Source: Arsenicitalea aurantiaca
Lineage (GTDB): Bacteria; Pseudomonadota; Alphaproteobacteria; Rhizobiales; Devosiaceae
Direction of reading: 5' to 3'
NCBI RefSeq assembly: GCF_003994485.1
Contig: NZ_RZNJ01000005.1
Span: 124,001 to 188,000 of the forward strand
Length of the DNA: 64,000 nt
A program made the position numbers and the translations under genes. Positions 1 to 10,471 of this stretch are shown here, one piece after another (within the stretch, counting starts at the first letter, position 1; every line of letters begins with the position of its first letter). The notes under the pieces were generated by a model. It was not told the origin of the DNA, ran no database searches, and worked only from the letters and a program-made list of their open reading frames with translations.

Positions 1-2325
1 AAGGCCCAGCAGGTCAAGAATTCCATCATCGTTCCGGTCGGCGCCAAGGGCGCCTTCGTGCCGCGAAGGCAGGTGACGGGCGGCCGCGACGCGGTCGCTG
101 CCGAGGGCACGGCGTGCTACGAAATCTTCGTCTCCTCGCTGCTCGACATCACCGACAACATCATCGAAGGTCGCGTGGTGCCACCCGCAGGATCGCTGCG
201 GCGGGACGGGGACGATCCCTATCTGGTCGTCGCCGCCGACAAGGGCACGGCCCGCTTCTCCGACACCGCCAACGCGATAGCGCTCGAGCGCGGCTACTGG
301 CTCGGCGACGCCTTCGCTTCGGGCGGGTCGGTCGGTTACGACCACAAGAAGATGGGGATTACGGCCCGGGGCGGCTGGGAAGCGGTGAAGCGCCATTTCC
401 GCGAAATGGATCGCGACATCCAGTCTGAGCCCTTCACCGTCGTCGGGGTAGGGGACATGTCGGGCGACGTCTTCGGTAACGCCATGCTGCTGTCCCGTCA
501 GATCCGGCTCTTGGCCGCTTTCGATCATCGCGACATCTTCATCGATCCCGACCCCGATCCCGAAAAGAGCTTCGCTGAGCGCGAGCGCCTCTTCGCGCTG
601 CCGCGCTCGAGCTGGCAGGATTACGATCCGGGGCTGATCTCGGCCGGGGGCGGGGTTTTTCCACGCTCGGGCAAGACCGTGCCGCTCTCGGTACGCGCCC
701 GGCAGATGCTGGGGTTGGGCGAGGGTCTCGTCAGCCCCTTCGAGGTCATGGCCGCAATCTTGCGCGCCGATGCGGACCTCCTCTGGTTCGGCGGCATCGG
801 CACCTATGTCCGCGGGCATGACGAGACCGATGCCGAAGTGGGCGACAAGGCCAATGACGCGATGCGCGTCTCCGCCCGCCAGGTGCGCGCCCGCGTCATC
901 GGGGAGGGCGCCAATCTCGCCGTCACGCAGAAGGGTCGGATCGATTTCGCGCTCGCGGGCGGGGCGATTAATACCGATGCCATCGACAATTCGGCCGGCG
1001 TCAATTCCTCCGATCTCGAGGTCAACATCAAGATCGCGCTCAATCATCCGCTCGATCGCGGCGCGCTCGATGCCGAGAGCCGCAAGGCGTTCCTGGGCGA
1101 GATGACCGAGGAGGTGGCGCAGCTCTGCCTTGCCAACAACTACCAGCAATCGCTCGCGCTCTCGCTTGCCCAGCGGCGCGCCGTCGACGACTTTCCCGAT
1201 CACGCTGCGCTCATCGGGACGCTTGAGCGGGACGGGCATCTGGAGCGAGCGGTCGAATTCCTGCCCGACGAAGAGGCCCTCTCGCGCCGCCGGAGCGCCG
1301 AGCAGGGGCTGACGCGGCCCGAGCTCGCCGTGCTCCTCGCCTATGCCAAGAACACGCTCCAGTCGGACCTTCTTGCCGGATCGGCGCCCGATGATCCCTA
1401 TCTCGCGCGCGAGTTGCTGCGCTATTTTCCCCAGAAGCTCAACCGCCGCTTTCCCGAGGCCATCGCCGAACACCGCCTGCGCCGCGAGGTCATCGCGACC
1501 GTGCTCGCCAATGGCATCATCAACCGGGGCGGCCCGGCCTTCGTCGAGCAGCTGACGGCCGCCACCAGCGCCGACGCCGCCGCCATCGCCCGCGCCGCGG
1601 TGCTCGTGCGCGAGATCTATGGGCTCGACGGGCTTCATACCGATGTCGATGCGCTCGACGGAAAGCTCGAAGGACAGGTGCAGCTCGGGCTCTACGCGGC
1701 TCTTGCCCGGATCTTCTTCCGCGAGACGCTCTTCATGCTGCGCAACGCCCCGCTCGATGAGGCGCTCGAGGATCTGGTCGAGCGTTTCGGGGCCGGGGTG
1801 ACCGAAGTCTGGCAATGCCTCCCGGCCTGCATGCCCCCGACCATGGCGGGGGTGGTCGAGGCCGACGAGACGGCCCTTGGCGCAGAGGGCGTGCCCGAGA
1901 ATCTGGCCCATGCGATCGCGCGGCTCGGGCCGCTTTCGCTTGCAAGCGATATCGTGCTCGTCGCCAACCGGGCCGGGGAGAGCGTTCCCTCGAGCGCCGA
2001 GGCGTTCTTCGGGCTTCTCGAGCTCTTCAATCTCGATGCTGTGATGCGCGAAGGGGAGGCGCTGGTCGCGACCGACCGGTTCGAAAGGCTCGCGCTTGAC
2101 CGGACGCTCGCCAATCTGCGGCGGGCGCAGCGCGTCCTCACCGCCGATATCCTCGCGGCAGGCTCCGGCACGGCCAGCGAGCGGATCGCGGCCTGGCATC
2201 GGGCGCGCGCCGATGCCGTCGATCGGGTGGCGCTCGCCGTCGGCGGGCTCGCCGATGGCGGGGTCAGCCTTTCGCGACTGACCGTTGCGGCGGGGCTACT
2301 GGGGGATCTGGCGCGCGGGGACTGA
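1..2325 (+). CDS. gdhB: NAD-specific glutamate dehydrogenase (large type), 5' truncated by window edge
   Basis: Oxidatively deaminates glutamate to 2-oxoglutarate and ammonium with NAD in the cytosol. The reading frame is open from base 1, so only the C-terminal 774 residues are present; family members are usually around 1,600 residues. The first codons read [17 protein letters not shown], a typical stretch entering the catalytic core. Further family signatures are [10 protein letters not shown] and [17 protein letters not shown], followed by an asparagine/aspartate-rich segment (INTDAIDN). The remainder is the long alpha-helical C-terminal domain of this GDH type. A GTG at 58 is internal, not the start. 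The gene stops 16 nt before the convergent purH stop. The N-terminal regulatory part lies outside the window. Confidence 0.95.
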   Translation, partial: KAQQVKNSIIVPVGAKGAFVPRRQVTGGRDAVAAEGTACYEIFVSSLLDITDNIIEGRVVPPAGSLRRDGDDPYLVVAADKGTARFSDTANAIALERGYWLGDAFASGGSVGYDHKKMGITARGGWEAVKRHFREMDRDIQSEPFTVVGVGDMSGDVFGNAMLLSRQIRLLAAFDHRDIFIDPDPDPEKSFAERERLFALPRSSWQDYDPGLISAGGGVFPRSGKTVPLSVRARQMLGLGEGLVSPFEVMAAILRADADLLWFGGIGTYVRGHDETDAEVGDKANDAMRVSARQVRARVIGEGANLAVTQKGRIDFALAGGAINTDAIDNSAGVNSSDLEVNIKIALNHPLDRGALDAESRKAFLGEMTEEVAQLCLANNYQQSLALSLAQRRAVDDFPDHAALIGTLERDGHLERAVEFLPDEEALSRRRSAEQGLTRPELAVLLAYAKNTLQSDLLAGSAPDDPYLARELLRYFPQKLNRRFPEAIAEHRLRREVIATVLANGIINRGGPAFVEQLTAATSADAAAIARAAVLVREIYGLDGLHTDVDALDGKLEGQVQLGLYAALARIFFRETLFMLRNAPLDEALEDLVERFGAGVTEVWQCLPACMPPTMAGVVEADETALGAEGVPENLAHAIARLGPLSLASDIVLVANRAGESVPSSAEAFFGLLELFNLDAVMREGEALVATDRFERLALDRTLANLRRAQRVLTADILAAGSGTASERIAAWHRARADAVDRVALAVGGLADGGVSLSRLTVAAGLLGDLARGD

Positions 2326-2341
2326 TCCCCGCGCTATCATC

Positions 2342-3934
2342 TCAGTGCCGGAAGTGGCGCATGCCGGTGAAGACCATGGCGATGCCCGCCGCGTCAGCGG
2401 CAGCGATCACCTCGTCGTCGCGGATCGAGCCGCCGGGCTGGATCACGGCGGTGGCGCCGGCCTCGACCAGCGCCTCGAGCCCGTCGGCAAAGGGAAAGAA
2501 GGCGTCCGAAGCGACGACCGAGCCCTTGGTCAGCGCGCCCTCGAGCCCCGCGGCCTCGGCCGCATCGATCGACTTGCGGTGCGCGACGCGCGCCGAATCC
2601 ACCCGGCTCATCTGGCCGGCGCCGATGCCGACGGTCGCCCCGTCCTTGACGTAGATGATGGCGTTGGACTTGACGTGCTTGGCCACCTTGGCGGCCAGCC
2701 GCATGTCGGCGAGCTCCGCTTGCGTCGGCTGGCGCTGCGTCACGACCTTCAGTTCACAATCCTCGACGCTGCGATTGTCGCGTGACTGGACGAGGAGTCC
2801 GCCTGCGACGGAGCGCACCGTCAGGCCCGCCGCGCGTGGATCGGCAAGCCCGCCGGTCAGCAGCAGGCGCAGGTTCTTCTTGGCCGCGATGATCTCGATC
2901 GCCTCGGCCGTCGCGGCGGGCGCCACGATCACCTCAGTGAACACCTTGACGATCTCGGTCGCGGTTTCGGCGTCGATCTCGCGATTGGTCGCGACGATGC
3001 CGCCGAAGGCGCTGACCGGATCGGTGCGGAGCGCATTGCGATAGGCGGTCAGGAGGTCATCCGCCAGCGCCACGCCGCAGGGATTGGCGTGCTTGATGAT
3101 GGCGACCGCGGCGGTCGCTGCCGGATCGAATTCGCTTACCAGTTCGAAGGCCGCGTCGGTATCGTTGATGTTGTTGTAGGAGAGCGTCTTGCCCTGCACC
3201 TGGTTGGCGGTGGCGACGCCGGGGCGGTTTTCGCCCGTCGTGTAGAAGCCTGCCCATTGGTGCGGGTTTTCGCCATAGCGCATCACTTCGCGGAGCCGGC
3301 CCGAAAAGCTTCGCCAGCCGAGATCGGGGGTCTCGAGCGTCGTTGCGAACCAGTTCGAGATCGCCGCGTCGTAATTTGCGGTTCGGGCATAGGCCTTGGC
3401 GGCAAGCTTCTGGCGCATCGGATAGGGCACGCCGCCGGTTTCGGCGATGGCCGCGATCAGGGCCGGATAGTCGTCGGGGTCGACGACGACGGTGACATGG
3501 GCGTGGTTCTTGGCCGCCGAGCGGATCATCGCCGGCCCGCCGATATCGATGTTCTCGATGGTCTCGTCATAGCCCGCGCCGCGCGCGATTGTCTGCTCGA
3601 AGGGGTAGAGGTTGACCACGACGAGGTCGATCGGGGCAATGGCGTGTGCCGTCATGGCGCCCTGGTGCTCGGGATTGTCGCGCACCGAGAGAAGGCCCCC
3701 ATGCACCTTGGGGTGAAGCGTCTTGACGCGGCCATCCATCATTTCGGGAAATCCGGTGAGATCCGAGATCTCGCGCACCGGAATGTTCTGGCCGGCGATC
3801 AGCTTGTGCGTGCCGCCGGTGGAGACGAGTTCGACACCCCCGTCGTGGAGGGCCTGGGCCAGTTCCACCATGCCGGTCTTGTCGAAGACCGACAGCAGGG
3901 CCCGTTCGATCTTCACCACTGCGTTCTCGCCCAT
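2342..3934 (-). CDS. purH: Bifunctional AICAR transformylase / IMP cyclohydrolase PurH
   Basis: Catalyses the last two steps of de novo IMP synthesis. The 530 residues match the family length. An N-terminal methylglyoxal-synthase-like cyclohydrolase domain (about 1-200; LLSVFDKTG at the start, STGGT) is followed by the transformylase domain with YGENPHQ and the active-site motif KHANPCG. The ATG start has a GGAAG element a few bases upstream. It is the last gene of the minus-strand run htpX-rsmB-heparinase-purH, 67 nt downstream of the heparinase stop. Confidence 0.97.
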   Translation of the reverse strand: MGENAVVKIERALLSVFDKTGMVELAQALHDGGVELVSTGGTHKLIAGQNIPVREISDLTGFPEMMDGRVKTLHPKVHGGLLSVRDNPEHQGAMTAHAIAPIDLVVVNLYPFEQTIARGAGYDETIENIDIGGPAMIRSAAKNHAHVTVVVDPDDYPALIAAIAETGGVPYPMRQKLAAKAYARTANYDAAISNWFATTLETPDLGWRSFSGRLREVMRYGENPHQWAGFYTTGENRPGVATANQVQGKTLSYNNINDTDAAFELVSEFDPAATAAVAIIKHANPCGVALADDLLTAYRNALRTDPVSAFGGIVATNREIDAETATEIVKVFTEVIVAPAATAEAIEIIAAKKNLRLLLTGGLADPRAAGLTVRSVAGGLLVQSRDNRSVEDCELKVVTQRQPTQAELADMRLAAKVAKHVKSNAIIYVKDGATVGIGAGQMSRVDSARVAHRKSIDAAEAAGLEGALTKGSVVASDAFFPFADGLEALVEAGATAVIQPGGSIRDDEVIAAADAAGIAMVFTGMRHFRH

Positions 3935-4001
3935 CTTCCATCACGCTCATCTGTCGCCGATGGCGGCTCGCTAGCAGGTTCCGGGCCGATTGAAAACCGG
4001 A

Positions 4002-5642
4002 TCAGGGCTCGTCGAGGGTGAAAATCCAGTTCACTTCGCTCGCATCGTCCACCAGCGCCTCGAGCACGATCTGCCGGGTGCGATGGAAGCCGAAATAGGC
4101 CGATTGCCGGACGCTATCCTCGATGCGCATCTCGGCGGCTTCCCAGAGAAAGCTCCAGCTCGCCCCCGAGGGCAGGCGCAGGCGCAAGAGATCCTCGCCC
4201 TTGAGCAGCTCGGTGCCCGGCCCCAGATGGAACCGAATCGCTGCCGCGCCCGATGGCCGCGCGCGTCCGGCCGGCACGAACCGGTCCTGTCCCACCAGCG
4301 TCTTGCCTTCCGCCATTAGTGTCAGGCGCCGTTCGAGGGTGACGCCGAACCGGTCCGCATAGCCATGGGTGCGCATCAGCAGGCTGTGCTCGGCCTCTTC
4401 GAGGCCGATTTCGGGGGGTGGATCCTGGGCCATCAGCCGGCCCGTGAGCGCGCCCGCTGAGCGGATCGGGGCGGCCGAAATGGCGTTGATCGTCGGGGCG
4501 GAGTGCGCGATCCCCTGCCGGAAGAGCAGCCGGCTGCCTTCGAATTCGGCCGGCGCGGGCCCGCAATTGCACACGATCAGGTCGCGCCCATGGCTGAACT
4601 CGAAGGCGAGCGCGCTTGAATGGGCGCTGGCGGTGAATTCGGGCGGCGCGGCCACCCCGCTATCGGCCACGAGGATGGAGCGCCCCCAGACGAGCCGCCC
4701 ATATCCACCCGAAAGCCCGGTGCTGCGGGCTCGCGCCGGGCTCTGCGCCTGCACCGCCACGACGATGTCGTGCGCCATCTGGCCGGTGCCGTTGAAATAG
4801 GCCGGCTCGCCCGTGCCCAGCGAAATGGCGTCGAGGGCGCGCTGCATGGATTCGAGCAGCTCGGTGAACTCGTTGGCGAAGCGCTCATTGTGGCGCTGCA
4901 GCGCCTGGTTGATGGTGATGAGTTCGACGAGGAGCTGGATCTGCACGCGTGCCGACCGGCTGCGATGAAGCCCGTCATCGTCGATCTGTTGGTCGAGCAG
5001 CGCGTGGGCGTTCCTCAGCCGCGCCTCGATCTCGGCACTGCGTTTTTCGTCGCAGAGCGCCACCCCGAGCAGCGCGATGGCGGCCAGCAGCGCATCGACC
5101 GGCTCGGTGGCGAGCGCACCGCGCAGCTTCAGCGCCTGCACCTGCGTGCCGAGCGAGCGCTTGATGGTCGCGGCCTGTTCGAGGCTCGCCCCGTCGAGGA
5201 GGATACCGTAATGGCGCAGCCAGTTGAGCACGCGCCGCGCCGTGACCGAAGCGCCCCAGGTCTCGCGGTCGAACTGGCCCTCCCGCCCGATCCAGTCGAG
5301 GGCGAGGGAGCGGGCGAAGCGGCGCTCCTCTTCGGTGCGGGCGTCGCGGAAATGGCGCAGCCAGGCAAAGGCATGCAGATCGTCGAGCCAGTCGGCATGG
5401 CTGGTTTCGATGGCGAAGGGCGAGACGCCATTGGTGTCGATGAGCTTGGAGGCGAGCAGATACCGCCCCGCCATCATCTCGAGGATGGTTTCGCGGTCTG
5501 TGGGACGGATCTCGGCGAGCGTGCCGACCAGTTCGTCCGTACTCGGGCCGGTCCACGTCCAGCGCACCAGGGGCGTGGTCACCGCGAAGTCGGCGAGACC
5601 GAGCATGGTGCGCCGTGCGAGGAAGCGCATCATTTCCGACAA
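4002..5642 (-). CDS. Heparinase II/III family protein
   Basis: Up to 546 residues, with the layout of the heparinase II/III family often found between rsmB and purH in alphaproteobacteria: an alpha/alpha toroid-like N-terminal half (about 40-290, rich in Trp/Arg helices) and a C-terminal beta-rich heparinase II/III domain (about 310-540). No signal peptide is visible, so the usual polysaccharide-lyase role is uncertain and the substrate is unknown. Start choice is ambiguous. A TTG at 5642 has GAGGGG five bases upstream; in-frame ATGs at 5633 and 5630 are 14 nt or more from that element. The upstream neighbour rsmB ends 32 nt away. Confidence 0.85.
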   Translation of the reverse strand: MSEMMRFLARRTMLGLADFAVTTPLVRWTWTGPSTDELVGTLAEIRPTDRETILEMMAGRYLLASKLIDTNGVSPFAIETSHADWLDDLHAFAWLRHFRDARTEEERRFARSLALDWIGREGQFDRETWGASVTARRVLNWLRHYGILLDGASLEQAATIKRSLGTQVQALKLRGALATEPVDALLAAIALLGVALCDEKRSAEIEARLRNAHALLDQQIDDDGLHRSRSARVQIQLLVELITINQALQRHNERFANEFTELLESMQRALDAISLGTGEPAYFNGTGQMAHDIVVAVQAQSPARARSTGLSGGYGRLVWGRSILVADSGVAAPPEFTASAHSSALAFEFSHGRDLIVCNCGPAPAEFEGSRLLFRQGIAHSAPTINAISAAPIRSAGALTGRLMAQDPPPEIGLEEAEHSLLMRTHGYADRFGVTLERRLTLMAEGKTLVGQDRFVPAGRARPSGAAAIRFHLGPGTELLKGEDLLRLRLPSGASWSFLWEAAEMRIEDSVRQSAYFGFHRTRQIVLEALVDDASEVNWIFTLDEP

Positions 5643-5674
5643 ATCATCCCCTCACACCGGCGGGCCGACCGGTC

Positions 5675-6973
5675 TCAGGCGCGCCGTCGGAACCGCGCGA
5701 CAAAGAAGCCATCGAGAGCGCCGCCATCCTTGGTGACGAGACCCGGATGCGTCCGCACGCACCCGTCCGTCGTCACTGCCCCCTCAAGATCATTAAGCTC
5801 TGCGGGGTCGATTTTGAAGGGCTCGAGGCCGGTTTGGTGCGCCAATACCCAGGGAAGTTGCGCTTCGCCCTCCTCGGGCTCGAGCGAGCAGACGCAATAG
5901 ACGAGAATGCCGCCGGGGTTGAGCGAGGCCGCCGCATTGGCGATCAGCCTTCGCTGCAGGGCCGCGCGGCCCATGATGTCCTCGCGCGTCCGGCGCCAGA
6001 GCACTTCGGGGTGGCGCCGGAACGTGCCGGTGGCCGAGCAGGGCGCATCGAGCAGGGCGGCATCGAATTTCTCGCGCGGCGCATAATTGGCCGCGTCCGC
6101 GGTGACGATCTCGGCGGTGTAGCCGAGCCGGTCGATATTGTCCTTGAGCCGCATCAGCCGCGTGGCATCGCTGTCGAGCGCGGTCACCCGATAGCCGGCC
6201 TTTGCCAGCTGCGCCGTCTTGCCGCCAGGGGCCGCGCAGAGGTCGAGGACGCGCGCGCCCTGCGGCAGATCGATGAGGCGGGCGGGAATGGCCGCTGCCG
6301 CGTCCTGCACCCAGAACCGGCCCTCGGCATAGCCCGGCATCGCCTCGACCGGCCGGTCGCGCGTTTCGATGCGCACCGTGTCGGCCATCACCGGAACGCC
6401 CCCGAGCGCCGCAACGAGTTCGGGATCTTCGTCGCGCAGTGTCAAATCGAGCGAGGCTCCGGCGATCAGCGCGGCGGCGAAGCGGTCGATCGCCTCCTCG
6501 CCATAGAGTGCGCTCCAGCCGGGCTTCAGCGCATCGGGGATCAGCAGATGGTCGGGCAGGTCGAGATAGCGGAGCGATTCCGCCTGCGCGCGCCGCAGCA
6601 CGGCGTTGGCGAGCCCGGTCAGGTGGGCGGCCTTCGTGTCGCGCTTCAGCGCCTCGACGGCGAGGAAGAGCGCGCTGTGGGCGCCGAGATCGGGCAGCCA
6701 GACGAGCTGAGCGAGCGACAGGCGCATGACCGCCTCGAAGCTTCCCGATTTGCGGGGCAGGCCGCGATCGAGCAGTTCGGCGAGAATGACGTCGATCTGG
6801 CCATGCCGACGCAGCGCGGTGGTCACCAGCCGGTTGGCGATGGCGCGGTCGCGTCCGTCGGGCAGATCGTCACTGGTGAGGGGGCTGAAATGAGCGCCGC
6901 CGAGAACGTCACGGAGTTTCTCGGCGGCCTTGATGCGGAGGGGCAGTCCGGGCGGAGGGGGTTGCTTGGCCAA
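5675..6973 (-). CDS. rsmB: 16S rRNA (cytosine-967-C5)-methyltransferase RsmB
   Basis: Methylates C967 of 16S rRNA using S-adenosylmethionine. The N-terminal NusB-like RNA-binding domain spans roughly residues 15-140. The methyltransferase domain has the SAM loop LDLCAAPGGKTAQL, the motif IV cysteine in DAPCSATG and the motif VI nucleophile region VYCVCSLEPEE. It begins at TTG (6973), only 2 nt after the htpX stop, which suggests translational coupling; no nearby ATG preserves the domain. 432 residues is typical. Confidence 0.95.
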   Translation of the reverse strand: MAKQPPPPGLPLRIKAAEKLRDVLGGAHFSPLTSDDLPDGRDRAIANRLVTTALRRHGQIDVILAELLDRGLPRKSGSFEAVMRLSLAQLVWLPDLGAHSALFLAVEALKRDTKAAHLTGLANAVLRRAQAESLRYLDLPDHLLIPDALKPGWSALYGEEAIDRFAAALIAGASLDLTLRDEDPELVAALGGVPVMADTVRIETRDRPVEAMPGYAEGRFWVQDAAAAIPARLIDLPQGARVLDLCAAPGGKTAQLAKAGYRVTALDSDATRLMRLKDNIDRLGYTAEIVTADAANYAPREKFDAALLDAPCSATGTFRRHPEVLWRRTREDIMGRAALQRRLIANAAASLNPGGILVYCVCSLEPEEGEAQLPWVLAHQTGLEPFKIDPAELNDLEGAVTTDGCVRTHPGLVTKDGGALDGFFVARFRRRA

Positions 6974-6975
6974 GA

Positions 6976-7986
6976 TCAGCCCCAGGGTCCGGGGCCGTTG
7001 CCCCGATCATCATTGCGCGTGCTCGGCACCCGCCAGCCGCCGGCGCCGGCCGAGGGGGCAGAGCTGCGCGGCGCCTGCCGGGGCTGACCGAAGGGGCTGA
7101 CCTCCGGCTGGCGCGGCGCACGGGGGCCGCCGCCGGTGCCGATTTCGTTCGCCAGCCGCTGCAGCTGGGCGATGCGGTTGCGCACGTCGGGATGGGTGGA
7201 GAACAGATTGTCCATCCGCGCGCCCGAAAGCGGGTTGGCAATGTAGAGATGGGCCATTGCGGGGTTCCGTTCGGCTGCGACGTTGACGGTGCGACGCGCG
7301 AGCTGGTTGATCTTGTCGAGCGCCGAGGCGAGGGCCAGCGGATCACGCGCAATGATCGCGCCATCCTTGTCGGCCTCGTATTCGCGTGTGCGGCTCACGG
7401 CCATCTGTACGATCACCGCCGCCAGCGGCGCAAGGAAGACCATGAGCAGCGTGCCGATCATCCCCAGCGGATTGTCCCGGCTGTTGCCGCCCCCAAAAAA
7501 GAGGCCGAACTGCGCCAGCATGGAGATCGCGCCGGCAAACGTGCCCGTCACGGTCATGATCAGGGTGTCGCGGTTCTTGATGTGCGCGAGCTCATGGGCG
7601 ATCACCGCGGCAACTTCGCGCTGGTCGAGGTGCTTCAAAAGGCCTGCCGATACCGCTACCGCCCCGTTCTGCGGGTTGCGGCCGGTCGCAAACGCGTTGG
7701 GCTGTTCGGTGTTGATGACGTAGACTTTCGGGGTCGAGATGCCGGCATTGGCCGAAAGCTCTTCCACCATGCGGTAGAGGTCCGGCGCCCGCCGCGCATC
7801 AACGGCCTGCGCGCCCTGCATGCGCAGCACCATCTTGTCGGAGTTCCAGTAGCCGATGAAATTGGTGACGAGCGCGAAGCCGAGCGCCATCACCATGCCG
7901 CCGGTGCCGCCGATGAAATAGCCTACCGCCATGAAAAGGGCCGTCATGGCCGCGATCAGGACGCCGGTACGAAAGAGATTGCCCAT
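6976..7986 (-). CDS. htpX: Zinc metalloprotease HtpX
   Basis: Inner-membrane M48 protease taking part in quality control of membrane proteins. There are two N-terminal membrane segments (about 6-26 and 30-47). The zinc motif HELAH has H131, E132 and H135, followed by two more hydrophobic stretches near 145-200 and a glutamate-containing segment ([12 protein letters not shown]). The C-terminal 45 residues or so are a Pro/Gly/Arg-rich tail common in alphaproteobacterial HtpX and probably unstructured. ATG at 7984-7986. First gene of the minus operon; promoter expected in 7987-8082, shared divergently with sdhAF4. Confidence 0.96.
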   Translation of the reverse strand: MGNLFRTGVLIAAMTALFMAVGYFIGGTGGMVMALGFALVTNFIGYWNSDKMVLRMQGAQAVDARRAPDLYRMVEELSANAGISTPKVYVINTEQPNAFATGRNPQNGAVAVSAGLLKHLDQREVAAVIAHELAHIKNRDTLIMTVTGTFAGAISMLAQFGLFFGGGNSRDNPLGMIGTLLMVFLAPLAAVIVQMAVSRTREYEADKDGAIIARDPLALASALDKINQLARRTVNVAAERNPAMAHLYIANPLSGARMDNLFSTHPDVRNRIAQLQRLANEIGTGGGPRAPRQPEVSPFGQPRQAPRSSAPSAGAGGWRVPSTRNDDRGNGPGPWG

Positions 7987-8082
7987 GATGCCCTATCTTG
8001 AACCTTCGGGTGCATTGCTCCCACAATATGATGGGGTGCCTCGAGGTTGCGTGCAATAGCGGCACACCCAGGGAGAATCAGC

Positions 8083-8286
8083 ATGGACGAGACCGACACC
8101 ACCCCCGCGCCTGCCCCGCGCATCCTCACCCCGGCCGCCGAGCGGGCTCTTTCTGAGGCACGGGCCCGACGCGCGGCGATCGATGCGGCCGAAGCCGCCC
8201 TGCCGGCCGAGAAGGGCGGGCGCGGCGGCAAGGATCCCGCCCGCTACGGCGACTGGGAGATCAAGGGCCTGACGAGCGATTTCTAG
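8083..8286 (+). CDS. sdhAF4: Succinate dehydrogenase assembly factor 4 family (DUF1674)
   Basis: A 67-residue protein ending in the hallmark GGKDPARYGDWEIKG segment and terminal SDF of the DUF1674/SDHAF4 family. These proteins bind flavinylated SdhA during complex II assembly. The rest is a low-complexity Pro/Ala/Glu N-terminus. The start is ATG 8083 with GGGAGAA at 8071-8077; a longer frame from 8047 lacks a ribosome site. Its TAG stop shares the tetranucleotide CTAG with the TAG of the convergent gene. The role is inferred from the family. Confidence 0.9.
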   Translation: MDETDTTPAPAPRILTPAAERALSEARARRAAIDAAEAALPAEKGGRGGKDPARYGDWEIKGLTSDF

Positions 8287-8687
8287 CCGAAGGCGCCGAT
8301 CACCGCGCCCTGCAGGACGAGTACGCCCAGCATGTAGCCCCCATCGATCAGGGTGAGCGCCCATGGCGCGCCCTGGTAGCGATGGTTGAGGATCATGGCG
8401 GTGATCACGAAGCCGAGCCAGAGCTGGGCGCCCGCCGCCATGCCCGAAATGACGCTCACTTCGCCGGTCAGCGGGGCGATCATCACGGCGAGGAAATAGG
8501 CCATCACGAGCTGGACGAGGACCGACCAGAGATAGGGCGACGGTCCGGCGGACTGCAGGGCCTCCGGGGTCTTGCCGACCGCTGCCATCCATTGGCGGGA
8601 CAGGCCCATATACCAGGCGATGCCGAGGATCATGCTCGCAGCCGTCGCCACGACGATTGCGAGCCAGTTAACCGACAGGTGAACCAT
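8283..8687 (-). CDS. DUF1761 family four-helix membrane protein
   Basis: 134 residues with four hydrophobic helices at about 7-27, 51-72, 82-100 and 112-132. The N-terminal VNWLAIVVA and AWYMGLSRQW pattern is typical of DUF1761. Function unknown in the family. ATG at 8685-8687. Its stop overlaps the stop of sdhAF4 on the other strand. Confidence 0.85.
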   Translation of the reverse strand: MVHLSVNWLAIVVATAASMILGIAWYMGLSRQWMAAVGKTPEALQSAGPSPYLWSVLVQLVMAYFLAVMIAPLTGEVSVISGMAAGAQLWLGFVITAMILNHRYQGAPWALTLIDGGYMLGVLVLQGAVIGAFG

Positions 8688-8766
8688 TTGCGTACCCTCC
8701 CGCCTCCCGCGCTGGGGGAGACGGGGCCAGCCTACGCCTCGGCGGCGGCCGGCGAAAGGGTGTGCC

Positions 8767-9195
8767 TCAAGGCTCGACCCCGCCCATCCGGCAGATGATC
8801 GCCCACTCCGCTTCGCTTACGGGCTGCACCGAGAGGCGCGAATTGTTGACGAGCACCATCTGCTCGAGCCCGGGCTCGACCTTTATCTCGTCGAGCGTCA
8901 CCGGGCGCTCGAAGGACCGCACGGCTTCGATGTCCACGCATTCCCAGACGATCTTGCCGTTCTTGGGTTCGGCCGTGGAATCGGGATGGATCGGGGTCGC
9001 CACACGGACGATGCCGACCACCGCCTTTTCCTTGACCGAATGGTAGAAGAAGCCAAGCTCACCCACCTGCATCAGGCGCATGTTGTTGCGCGCCTGATAG
9101 TTGCGGACCCCGTGCCATTCCTCGGGTCCCTTCTTTGCGACCTGGTCGTGCCAGCCCCAGGTGTCCGGCTCGGACTTGAAGAGCCAGTGGGCCAT
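8767..9195 (-). CDS. EVE domain-containing protein (thymocyte nuclear protein 1-like)
   Basis: 142 residues covering a complete EVE domain, a PUA-like fold thought to bind modified nucleobases. Visible signatures are WLFKSEPDTWGW at the N-terminus, WHGVRNYQARNNM and GELGFFYHS. No fused nuclease or restriction domain is present, so this is the stand-alone housekeeping type. Its ATG overlaps the YciI stop as TGATG, which indicates translational coupling in the tsaD-gpsA-yciI-EVE operon. Confidence 0.93.
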   Translation of the reverse strand: MAHWLFKSEPDTWGWHDQVAKKGPEEWHGVRNYQARNNMRLMQVGELGFFYHSVKEKAVVGIVRVATPIHPDSTAEPKNGKIVWECVDIEAVRSFERPVTLDEIKVEPGLEQMVLVNNSRLSVQPVSEAEWAIICRMGGVEP

Positions 9196-9491
9196 CAGAG
9201 GCCGCGACCGGTGGGGTTGTTGACGGCCCAGTTCCAGCGCGTCACCTCATAGGAGGAAAAGACGCCGCGCGTGACGAAGGGATCGGCCGCGGCCATCGCC
9301 TTGGCCTCCTCGAGGCTGCCGGCCTCGATGACCATCAGGCTGCCGGTGGGCTTGTCGTCGGTGCCGAGCGTCGCGCCGGCGAAAACGACCTTGTCGCCGA
9401 GGGATTTCAGATGGTCGAGGTGTTCGGGGCGCACGGTCATGCGGTCCTCGAGGCCGTTCGGCTTGTCCTGGGCGATGATGGCATAGAGCAT
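9195..9491 (-). CDS. YciI family protein
   Basis: 98 residues forming one YciI-like ferredoxin-fold domain: an N-terminal MLYAIIAQDKP strand, HLDHLKSLGDK helix and central DPFVTRGVF with the usual conserved Asp/Pro. The enzymatic role is unknown for most members. The ATG at 9491 is preferred because upstream sequence belongs to gpsA in another frame, whose stop lies 2 nt before this ATG. Downstream it overlaps the EVE gene by one base. Confidence 0.93.
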   Translation of the reverse strand: MLYAIIAQDKPNGLEDRMTVRPEHLDHLKSLGDKVVFAGATLGTDDKPTGSLMVIEAGSLEEAKAMAAADPFVTRGVFSSYEVTRWNWAVNNPTGRGL

Positions 9492-9493
9492 AG

Positions 9494-10471
9494 TCAGTCC
9501 TCTCTTTTGAGCGGCCGGGCCATCAGCCCGGACAGGATTTGGGTGATCGAAACGTCGCGGTCGAGCAGCAGGTTGACCGCATCGACGAGGGGAGCATCGA
9601 CGCCGAGCCGGCGGGCCATGGCCTGTGCCACAGGAGCGGTCGCGACCCCTTCGGCGAGTGCGCCGCCGGGTCGAAGCGGCTCGTCCCGCCCCAGCGCCAT
9701 GCCCTGGCTGTAATTGCGCGACTGCGCGGATGTGCACGACAAGGTGAGATCGCCGAGCCCGGCCAATCCGCCGAGCGTCTGCGCGGAGCCGCCCGCGGCC
9801 ACCACCAGCCGGCCGAGTTCGGCATAGGCCCGCGCGATCAGCGCGGCCCGGGCCGATGCGCCGAGCCCGGCGCCTTCGACCGCGCCACAGGCGAGCGCAT
9901 AGACGTTCTTGAGGGCGCCCACGAGCTCGACCCCCAGAAGATCGTCTGCGGCATAGGGGCGGAAGCTCGGGCCGGCGAGTGCCGCCGCGATCGTCTCGGT
10001 CTCCTCCCGGTCGCTGCCGGCAAGGGTGACGGCGGTCGGCCGTCCGGCCGCGACGTCATGGGCGAAGCTCGGGCCCGAAAGCACATAGGCTCGTGCGCCG
10101 GGCGCGCATTGGGCAAGGATTTCGCTCTGGCGCAGCAGCGTGCCGGTTTCGAGGCCCTTGGCCGAAAGCACGACCGGCAGGCCCTCGAGCGCGCTTGCCC
10201 CGAGCCCCGTCAGCGCCTTGCGGCTCGCCTGGGCCGGCACAGCCAGAATGACGAGTTCGGTGCCCTCGGCCAGTGCCGGCGCAGCGCTGATCCGGTCCGA
10301 AAGCTGCAGTGCACCCAAATAAGCGCTGTTGGTGCGCCGGGCGTTGATCTCGGCTATCACAGCCTCGTTCCGCGCCACGAGCGAAACGTAGCGCCCGGCC
10401 ATGGCCGCGGCCTGAGCAAGGGCCGTGCCCCAGGCGCCGGCGCCGATCACGGCGACCCGTTCAAGCGGCAT
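9494..10471 (-). CDS. gpsA: NAD(P)-dependent glycerol-3-phosphate dehydrogenase
   Basis: Reduces dihydroxyacetone phosphate to sn-glycerol-3-phosphate for phospholipid synthesis. 325 residues. The N-terminal Rossmann loop reads [10 protein letters not shown]. Also visible are [10 protein letters not shown] and the C-terminal catalytic region with [10 protein letters not shown] and GLGDLTLSC. The start ATG 10471 opens with [10 protein letters not shown]; longer frames run into tsaD. It overlaps the end of tsaD by 11 nt. Confidence 0.97.
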   Translation of the reverse strand: MPLERVAVIGAGAWGTALAQAAAMAGRYVSLVARNEAVIAEINARRTNSAYLGALQLSDRISAAPALAEGTELVILAVPAQASRKALTGLGASALEGLPVVLSAKGLETGTLLRQSEILAQCAPGARAYVLSGPSFAHDVAAGRPTAVTLAGSDREETETIAAALAGPSFRPYAADDLLGVELVGALKNVYALACGAVEGAGLGASARAALIARAYAELGRLVVAAGGSAQTLGGLAGLGDLTLSCTSAQSRNYSQGMALGRDEPLRPGGALAEGVATAPVAQAMARRLGVDAPLVDAVNLLLDRDVSITQILSGLMARPLKRED